Shown here piece after piece: positions 1-5,725 of a stretch of 9,986 bases of DNA. A model generated the notes under the pieces. That model saw only the letters and a program-made list of their open reading frames with translations. It was not told the origin of the DNA and ran no database searches. The DNA comes from Actinomycetes bacterium (GTDB taxonomy: Bacteria > Actinomycetota > Actinomycetes > S36-B12 > UBA10799): the NCBI GenBank assembly GCA_029779995.1, contig JAKOZM010000236.1, positions 1-9,986 on the forward strand. The letters run 5' to 3'. The first letter of the stretch is position 1, and every line of letters starts with the position of its first letter. Position numbers and translations under genes: made by a program.

Positions 1-201
1 ACCTGCACCTTCGTCAACACCGGACTGATGCGTTTCGACTCGGCCACCACGGTGCGCCCGGCCATCACGTCGGGCACCCCGCCGTAGGTCTGCCTGACCA
101 GCACCACGGAACTGGGCGATGCCACCGGAGTGAGTCCGATATTGCGGTATTCGACCAGTGACTGTTCCTGGGCGTCGAGATCGCGCAGGCCGTACAGGTA
201 G
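1..201 (-). repeat. Direct repeat copy 1 (201 bp), inside the chimeric phosphoesterase gene
   Basis: This block matches 744-944 base for base without gaps except at 9 positions (16, 17, 99, 117, 129, 135, 141, 159, 165), about 95.5% identity. Similarity ends abruptly at 202 inside a TACCTGTAC-type stretch (minus strand). The other limit is the window edge, so the true repeat may be longer. Both copies are in the same orientation and the same coding frame. Confidence 0.95.
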
Positions 202-479
202 TCCCCGAGTCCGATGAACGCGTAGGGGTCCATCTCCACGGCGAGGTCGGAGACGGCCTGGGCACGGCAACGCGCCACCGTGCCCACCCCGGGATCCTTC
301 GGATCGCAGCCCATGTCCCCGGCGGCGACTATCGTCACGCTCTGCGGCTGGGACGTCGCACAGGCCCGAAGCAGCAGGAGAATCGCGGCGACGATCACAG
401 CGATGGCCACCAGAATCCGCCACACGCGGCGCTTGCGCGGCGGGGGGAGGTCGAACGCCGGACCGTAAGGGACGCTCAT
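1..479 (-). CDS. Metallophosphoesterase-like N-terminus fused to a copy of the AftD-like C-terminal region (partial, chimeric)
   Basis: The gene starts at ATG 479-477. It overlaps the stop of the upstream gene as ATGA, with a GAAGGG Shine-Dalgarno at 492-487 and a 7-nt spacer. It stays open for 159 codons and leaves the window. Residues 1-19 are basic and proline-rich, and about 20-37 form one membrane anchor. From residue 48 the sequence resembles secreted calcineurin-like metallophosphoesterases: GDMGCD (54-59), a CR pair (71-72), then FIGLGDY (88-94), matching the two early metal-binding GD blocks. At residue 94 phosphatase homology stops. The next 66 residues are almost identical to residues 1112-1177 of the neighbouring 1266-aa protein. 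The GNH and histidine metal-binding blocks are therefore absent from the visible part, and an active phosphatase is doubtful. The reading frame is intact across the joint. It is either a real recombination product or a mis-assembly. The N-terminal family call is fairly good; a function for the hybrid cannot be given. Confidence 0.72.
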   Translation of the reverse strand, partial: MSVPYGPAFDLPPPRKRRVWRILVAIAVIVAAILLLLRACATSQPQSVTIVAAGDMGCDPKDPGVGTVARCRAQAVSDLAVEMDPYAFIGLGDYLYGLRDLDAQEQSLVEYRNIGLTPVASPSSVVLVRQTYGGVPDVMAGRTVVAESKRISPVLTKVQ

Positions 480-3400
480 GCCGTGGCCCTTCGCGCTTTG
501 CGCCGTCGCCACCACGCGCCGACCAGCAGGGCGGTGAAAGCGGCCAGTAGCGCCGGCGGCAGGACGTAGAGCGCCTTGCGGCTGATCCCGGCCGGCAGGT
601 AGCGGATGGTCCCCTCGACGGGCTGGCCGTCGACCTGCCAGGAGGCCATCCACCCCTGCGCCGGAGTCGCAGAGCCCAGCCCGGTCAGGCTCCAGCCCTT
701 GGCGCCGGTCTCGGTGAAGGCGACCAAAGCCGCACCCGGGCCGACCTGCACCTTCGTCTGCACCGGACTGATGCGTTTCGACTCGGCCACCACGGTGCGC
801 CCGGCCATCACGTCGGGCACCCCGCCGTAGGTCTGCCTGACGAGCACCACGGAACTGGGAGATGCCACCGGGGTGAGCCCGATGTTGCGGTATTCGACCA
901 GCGACTGCTCCTGGGCGTCGAGATCGCGCAGGCCGTACAGGTAGACCCGGGTCTCCACCGCCTTGCTGTTAGGACTGATCAGCGTCGAGTACGGCGTCCA
1001 CTCGCCCATCTTCCAGGGCCCGGCTGTGGGGATCTTCTCGCAGGCATCCGGACCGCGTAGGTACAAGCAGAACTTGGGGTTGCGATTGTTGATGGGGCGC
1101 GAGTCGACCGACAGCTGGTACAACGACGACTGCCCCATGTCCGGAACCGTCGAACCGAGGCAGGCCATGTGGTCACGGGCGCCAAGTCGCACCGTCGGAT
1201 CGCGCAGATCGCCTTCGGTCTGGGCCAACAGGCCGGCCTGTTCGCTGGTCTGGTCGTCGTACCGGAAGCAGTCCTGCAGCGGTTCGAACTCTGCCAGCGC
1301 GGTTCCGGACAGTCCGCCGGTTACGCTGATCCGGTGGTCGCCGCCCGCCAGCGTGACGCTGCGCTGTGGTACGGCCGGTGGCCAGATCTCGGTCTCCAGC
1401 ACCGGGTCCAGCGCCTCGATCGAGATGTCGCGGTAGTCGGTGACCGTCTTGCCCAGTAACCGTTCCCCGACGTCGGCGTGCAGGACCAGAATCAGTTTGT
1501 CGGTGTCCTTGTCCACGGTGATGATGCGCTCGTAAGGATGCCAGCCGGCATTGATCATGGGGCGGGGCGCCAGCACACACCCGTCGGTGCCGACCTGCCA
1601 CAGGCAGATCTGCGGGCGTTTGCCCTGCACCATCCGGTACTCCAAGCGCACACGGTAGGTGCGGCCGGGTTTCGCGTCGGGGATCTCGATCCGGGTGCAG
1701 GCGGCGTGGTCGATCGCGCTCAGGCGAATGAACTCACCCTGGGCGTTACGCAGGACTTGCTTGCGCAACTGCAACTCCTTGGCAGGGCGCGGCTCGTAGT
1801 TGTTGCAGTCGTAGACCTCGGACGACGGCAGCGGCTGGGCCGGTTTGCTGCTTGGCCCGAACACGGTCAGCGGGGTGGCTGAACCCACGGGTGCCGAGGC
1901 TGGCTGCACAACAGCGCCCGGCTTGCGTGGCATCGCTTCGCGGCCCCAGCCGTCCAGCGACAACGCTCGCTGACCAACCTGCACCGCCAGCACGTCCGCG
2001 GTCGGTAGGTCGACGCGCAGCGGCGGCCGCTGCGACACCACCTCGCCGTCGATGCGCACCCGGGTCGGGTCGCGCAAGACGACCTGCTTCGCCTCAACGT
2101 CGAGCCGTGGGACGAGCACTGCAGCGGCCCGGGCGCGCTGGGCCACCACGTAATCGCCGGGCAGGAGTTTCGCCTCAGTGGCCGGACTGCCCCGCTCCAC
2201 GGCCGGCACTGGCCAGGTGACGGTGTCGTTGGTGATCTGGGCCGTTGTATCGACCGTCGCGTAGGGGGGAGCCTTCGTGCTCGACTTCAGGGCCATGGCT
2301 GCTGTACCGGTGCCCACTGATCCGATGACGGCCGCCGCGGCGTCGGGGCGGGCTCCGACGCTGAGGATCTTGTTGTAGGCCCGCACCGGTTCACCGGCTG
2401 CGGGATCGGTCTTCCACACATCCAGATCGCCCTGCTGGATGCGCTGCATCCCGGGAACCCGCGAGAGGGCTTTGGTCAGGATGGCGTCGTCGGCGATATT
2501 GCGTCCGGGCATGTCCCGGATGAGGTCGTGGCGCACGATGATCGTGTCGATGCCCCCGGCATCGAGGAGTCGCGGCACGGCGTCGAGGTCACCGGACAGC
2601 AGGCCTGTCTGCACGCCGCGGATATCGGCGGCGTAGCCCGGCACGTCGCCGAAGTAGCCGTCGGGTTTGGGCTGGATCACCCCCTTGCTGATCAGAAGGT
2701 TGGCCACGCTGTCGACGCCGAAGAACCCCCATTTCGTGGGCATCTGGTAGTAGTCGTCCAGCGGAAGGACAAGCACTTTGCCCGGGCTGGGATCACTGTT
2801 GATCGCGGCCGCCGTGTCCCACCAGTACTGCGGCACCCGGACATGCGCGGAGGGCTGCATCGGCCGTTGGTCGGGGATCACCCCACCGGTGGCCACCGGG
2901 TAGGGCCAGGCGACGACCAGGATGCTGGCGATGGCGGTGCCGACCAGAGCCAATGTGGCGGGGCGCAAGAACCGACCTGGCCACCAGGATGGGGCACGGG
3001 CGTGGTCGCGCCAGCGCTGGATGACACCCTCGACCAGGATCGCGAGCAGTACCCCGAAGAACGTCACGAGCAACTGGCCGAGTTTGCTCATCGGTTCGCG
3101 GAAGAGCCAGAACATCGGCACGTGCAGGTAGAGGAACAGGTTGACGCCTGCCAGCGGGGCCATCAGCCCTTTGGCCAGGAAGACGAAGACACCGGCCAAG
3201 CCGAGCAGCACCATGGCGATCCGACGCCGGGCCGCCAGTGCCGCCAACGGAGCCGCGAACACCAGGACCGGCAGCAGATAGCGGGTCCAGATCCAGAACG
3301 GCTGGTCAAGGTCATCGGCGAATGGTAGATATTGCGGCAGGTACCAGGCCCAGTTCGCGCTCAGTGTCAGCACGTTCGGGACCTGATTGTTAACCTGCGA

Positions 3401-4276
3401 CCACGTCCAGTTGGTCGGATCCGTGAACGTCGCGTTGGACTGCGCGCCACCACCTCCGGTGTACACCTGCAGGAACGGGATGAGCCACCAGACGTTCAGG
3501 AGGATCACCCAGGGCGCAGCCAGGACGTACCACTTCACCAGGCGCCAGATCGCCTTGCGCCCGTACAGCGCGATCATCACCAGCGGGGCGGCCACGGCGG
3601 TCCACAGGGTGGCCACCACGAACATGGGCGGATTGAACGCCAGGAAGGAGATCGGGAGGAAGGCGAAACCGGCGATCGGGGTCGGCACTGTGCGACCCTG
3701 CGCCACCCGCATCAGGATGCCGGTGATCAGGGCCACCGTGCCGACGCTGATGATGTTGAGCGGGTTGGGGATCCGGGTGAGGAAGAAACCGTTCAGGACG
3801 GCGAACGTCCCCGCCAGCACGATCCCCCACTCGCTGCGTACGACCGCCCCCGCCGCGTACGCGACACCGAATCCCACCAGGCCGTAGATGATGGTGTAGA
3901 ACATCCACTGGGCGACCGTCTCGTCGAAGCCCAGGGTCTGGGCGATGAAGATCAGCAGGAACTCGAAGGCCCGCCCGACTGTGTGGGTGGCCGATCCCGC
4001 CCCGGTGATCTGGTAGCTCCACGCCCACGTCACCCCGGGTTCCCAGCCCTGCCGGATGAAGGGTCCCATGTCCCCGGTCGCGATGAACGTGCCTGCCCGG
4101 AACCAGCGGCTGACGACGAACGTGGAGATGGCGAACACGATGAGGTAGGCGCGAGCGGGGTGGAAACCCACGGGCCACAACCACCGCAGGGTACGCCCCG
4201 CCTGCGCAGGAGCAGTCGCTAACGACTGCTCGGCTTCGTCGGGCAGCACGTCGGTGGCTACAGCAGCACGGTTCAC
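476..4276 (-). CDS. AftD/DUF3367-like GT-C membrane glycosyltransferase (putative arabinofuranosyltransferase family), 1266 aa
   Basis: A very large envelope protein, probably using a polyprenyl-phosphate sugar donor and acting outside the membrane. Start is GTG 4276 after GAGGTGA at 4287-4281. Residues about 40-460 hold roughly 11-13 membrane spans. Landmarks are GDMGP at 68-72, where D69 in the first outer loop is a candidate GT-C acidic residue, and VPMFWLFREP at 386-395, an FRE(P) motif seen in AftD/YfhO-type proteins. Residues about 460-820 are an extracytoplasmic mixed region. Two related beta-rich domains with four cysteines each follow (C824, C860, C891, C900 and C1003, C1039, C1070, C1079). 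The last span is about 1236-1255, with an Arg/Lys-rich tail that should be cytoplasmic. Mycobacterial AftD is of similar size and plan, with carbohydrate-binding modules after the GT-C core. The family call is inferred from layout and motifs; the sugar and acceptor are unknown, and mycolic-acid-type arabinogalactan cannot be assumed. It ends in an ATGA overlap with the next minus-strand gene, so the two are probably co-transcribed. Confidence 0.8.
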   Translation of the reverse strand: MNRAAVATDVLPDEAEQSLATAPAQAGRTLRWLWPVGFHPARAYLIVFAISTFVVSRWFRAGTFIATGDMGPFIRQGWEPGVTWAWSYQITGAGSATHTVGRAFEFLLIFIAQTLGFDETVAQWMFYTIIYGLVGFGVAYAAGAVVRSEWGIVLAGTFAVLNGFFLTRIPNPLNIISVGTVALITGILMRVAQGRTVPTPIAGFAFLPISFLAFNPPMFVVATLWTAVAAPLVMIALYGRKAIWRLVKWYVLAAPWVILLNVWWLIPFLQVYTGGGGAQSNATFTDPTNWTWSQVNNQVPNVLTLSANWAWYLPQYLPFADDLDQPFWIWTRYLLPVLVFAAPLAALAARRRIAMVLLGLAGVFVFLAKGLMAPLAGVNLFLYLHVPMFWLFREPMSKLGQLLVTFFGVLLAILVEGVIQRWRDHARAPSWWPGRFLRPATLALVGTAIASILVVAWPYPVATGGVIPDQRPMQPSAHVRVPQYWWDTAAAINSDPSPGKVLVLPLDDYYQMPTKWGFFGVDSVANLLISKGVIQPKPDGYFGDVPGYAADIRGVQTGLLSGDLDAVPRLLDAGGIDTIIVRHDLIRDMPGRNIADDAILTKALSRVPGMQRIQQGDLDVWKTDPAAGEPVRAYNKILSVGARPDAAAAVIGSVGTGTAAMALKSSTKAPPYATVDTTAQITNDTVTWPVPAVERGSPATEAKLLPGDYVVAQRARAAAVLVPRLDVEAKQVVLRDPTRVRIDGEVVSQRPPLRVDLPTADVLAVQVGQRALSLDGWGREAMPRKPGAVVQPASAPVGSATPLTVFGPSSKPAQPLPSSEVYDCNNYEPRPAKELQLRKQVLRNAQGEFIRLSAIDHAACTRIEIPDAKPGRTYRVRLEYRMVQGKRPQICLWQVGTDGCVLAPRPMINAGWHPYERIITVDKDTDKLILVLHADVGERLLGKTVTDYRDISIEALDPVLETEIWPPAVPQRSVTLAGGDHRISVTGGLSGTALAEFEPLQDCFRYDDQTSEQAGLLAQTEGDLRDPTVRLGARDHMACLGSTVPDMGQSSLYQLSVDSRPINNRNPKFCLYLRGPDACEKIPTAGPWKMGEWTPYSTLISPNSKAVETRVYLYGLRDLDAQEQSLVEYRNIGLTPVASPSSVVLVRQTYGGVPDVMAGRTVVAESKRISPVQTKVQVGPGAALVAFTETGAKGWSLTGLGSATPAQGWMASWQVDGQPVEGTIRYLPAGISRKALYVLPPALLAAFTALLVGAWWRRRKARRATA
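744..944 (-). repeat. Direct repeat copy 2 (201 bp), inside the AftD-like gene
   Basis: This is the partner of the block at 1-201, offset by 743 bp. It encodes residues 1112-1177 of the 1266-aa membrane protein: the end of the second four-cysteine domain and the linker after it. It is probably the original copy, because the gene runs on normally through it to a further beta-rich segment and a last membrane span. Confidence 0.95.
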
Positions 4277-4336
4277 ATGCTCACCTCAACACCTCGTTCA
4301 CCCCACATGATCGCAGTCCCAGCATGCCCTCTGCCC

Positions 4337-4348
4337 TAGTGTGATGCC
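4337..4348 (+). promoter_or_regulatory. Putative leaderless promoter (-10 TAGTGT) of the kinase-like gene
   Basis: TAGTGT at 4337-4342 fits the actinobacterial TAnnnT -10 pattern. It is followed by exactly six bases and then the A of the ATG at 4349, so transcription could begin on the start codon. No Shine-Dalgarno lies before this ATG, which agrees with leaderless translation. No convincing -35 box is visible. The whole divergent gap (4277-4348) is 72 bp and must also hold the promoter of the minus-strand gene; I could not identify that one. Confidence 0.45.
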
Positions 4349-5725
4349 ATGACCACAGCCGTCGGTTCCGCAGGTCTACGTACCGAAGTCGTCTCTAGTG
4401 TCGAAGCCGCCCTGGCCACATACGAGTGGGCCTGGCAGGGTCCGAAGGCCGCCGTGGCGGACTGGGAGTCGGCCACCGATGCCAAGGACCTCGACATCTG
4501 GTGCCGTGACAGCGACGTTGCGGGCGTGCGAGCCGCTATCGAGAAGGCTCTGCCGGCAGCGCGTATCGAGCAGGCCGACGACCCCCGCCGCCTGCGCCAC
4601 ACCGGCTGGGCCGTCCTCACGGACAGCGGTCTTGCGGTGGTCGACGTTACCTTCGGGGACCTGCGGGTGGGGCCGCTGCTGCTGTGTCCACAGGACTCGG
4701 TGACCAACGCGGACCACCGGCTCACGGGCGTCGCCGCCGCGGCCGATCTGCTGGTGCGACCGCTACTGCGCGGACGCATTCCCGTTGCCTCCCGCATCGA
4801 GGAGGCCCGAGCGGCGTGGGCCGCCAGCAGCCACCTCGACCGGGCCGCCATCACAGCCGTCTGGCGGGAGTCTTTGGGTCCGGTGTGCCAGCCCGTCACG
4901 GACGCTCTCGACGGTGCCTCGCCGAGTGTCGACCTACCCAAACAGGCCCGCCGATGGCTGCTGCGCCAGACCGTCGCTCCCGCCAATCTGCCGGCCGCCT
5001 GGCGCCAGCGGCGTTCAATCGTCCCGGCCGGCCGGCGACGCGGTCCCCTGGGCCACCGGGTACGAGGAGTGGTCGTCGCCTTGGTGGGCACCGACGGGTC
5101 GGGCAAGTCGACCCTGGCCGCTGACGTCGCGGCCGGTCTGCATGCTGTCGGGATATCGACCCACGACGCCTACTTCGGGATGGCGCGGGGCAATCTGCCG
5201 GGTGTGAACCTCGCGCGCAAGGTGCTGGGAATCGCCGCGCCGGGCGGGGAGGACCGCTCGGCAGACAAGACCGCCGAACCGGCGTCCACCCCCCAGGATC
5301 ATGCGGGCATCAGGAAGTTGGCCGCCTGGTACTACGCCGTCGAGTATGGATGGCGCTATGTGTCGACGGTCGCCCCGGCGCGCCGGCGAGGTGCTGTGGT
5401 CCTGTGCGACCGGTACGTCTACGATCTGCGGGACTCGCCGTGGCCGGGTTCGCCGGCTGCGGCCTTCGCGCAGCGCCTCGTTCCCAGTCCGGACATCCTG
5501 GTCCTGCCTGACGCCCCGATCGAAGTGATCCACGCTCGCAAGCCCGAACGCACCCTGGCCGAGCAGGGGGCCCAACAGCAGAAGTTCCGGGAACTGATCG
5601 CAGAAGGCCCCGGGCGATTCGCGAATCTGATCGCCGACACGTCGGGAGGCACTGCGGATCCGGCTTCACCGGTAGTGACCGCAGTGGTCAGCTGTGCACA
5701 TCTGGGGCGTCGCCCGAGGCCATGA
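4349..5725 (+). CDS. Thymidylate-kinase-like P-loop protein with N-terminal nucleotidyltransferase-like domain, 458 aa
   Basis: The C-terminal half is a P-loop kinase of the thymidylate kinase type. It has a Walker A GTDGSGKST at 247-255 after a hydrophobic strand (VVVALV), a CDRY block at 353-356 equivalent to the DR(Y/F/H) motif of TMP kinases, a strand with LPDAP at 386-390, and an Arg/Lys-rich lid-like stretch (ARKPERTLAEQ, 396-406). It is more than twice the length of an ordinary TMP kinase (about 200-215 aa). The N-terminal half carries KDLDIW at 46-51 and VVDVTF at 97-102, the spacing and form of the Dh[DE]h and h[DE]h acidic motifs of Pol-beta-type nucleotidyltransferases. The first hG[GS] motif is not evident, so that domain may be inactive. 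It is cytosolic, with no signal peptide or membrane span. Its place beside GT-C proteins and a flippase suggests a role in glycan precursor metabolism or control rather than dTTP synthesis; this is inference. The next gene starts on its stop codon (ATGA). Confidence 0.8.
   Translation: MTTAVGSAGLRTEVVSSVEAALATYEWAWQGPKAAVADWESATDAKDLDIWCRDSDVAGVRAAIEKALPAARIEQADDPRRLRHTGWAVLTDSGLAVVDVTFGDLRVGPLLLCPQDSVTNADHRLTGVAAAADLLVRPLLRGRIPVASRIEEARAAWAASSHLDRAAITAVWRESLGPVCQPVTDALDGASPSVDLPKQARRWLLRQTVAPANLPAAWRQRRSIVPAGRRRGPLGHRVRGVVVALVGTDGSGKSTLAADVAAGLHAVGISTHDAYFGMARGNLPGVNLARKVLGIAAPGGEDRSADKTAEPASTPQDHAGIRKLAAWYYAVEYGWRYVSTVAPARRRGAVVLCDRYVYDLRDSPWPGSPAAAFAQRLVPSPDILVLPDAPIEVIHARKPERTLAEQGAQQQKFRELIAEGPGRFANLIADTSGGTADPASPVVTAVVSCAHLGRRPRP

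Noticed and set aside
34..40. Lipoprotein signal (LRAC, residues 37-40) in the chimeric phosphoesterase
   Set aside because: Coordinates here are residues of that protein. Arg at the -2 position does not fit a lipobox; a simple membrane anchor is more likely.
1..944. Repeat at 1-201/744-944 as ends of a mobile element
   Set aside because: Same-orientation coding repeats with no inverted terminal repeats, no target-site duplication and no transposase between them; the segment between is ordinary coding sequence.
2528..4222. Long plus-strand open frames (2528-3328 and 3332-4222) opposite the AftD-like gene
   Set aside because: They encode His/Gln/Arg/Gly-rich sequence without domains or ribosome sites and mirror a well-supported membrane protein gene; typical antisense shadows in GC-rich DNA.
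4271..4301. Direct repeat GTTCAC at 4271-4276 and 4296-4301 as an operator
   Set aside because: Only six bases, and one copy is inside the start of the coding region; expected by chance.
5015..5575. Minus-strand open frame opposite the kinase domain
   Set aside because: No motif or start signal; the plus-strand frame carries Walker A and DRY motifs.
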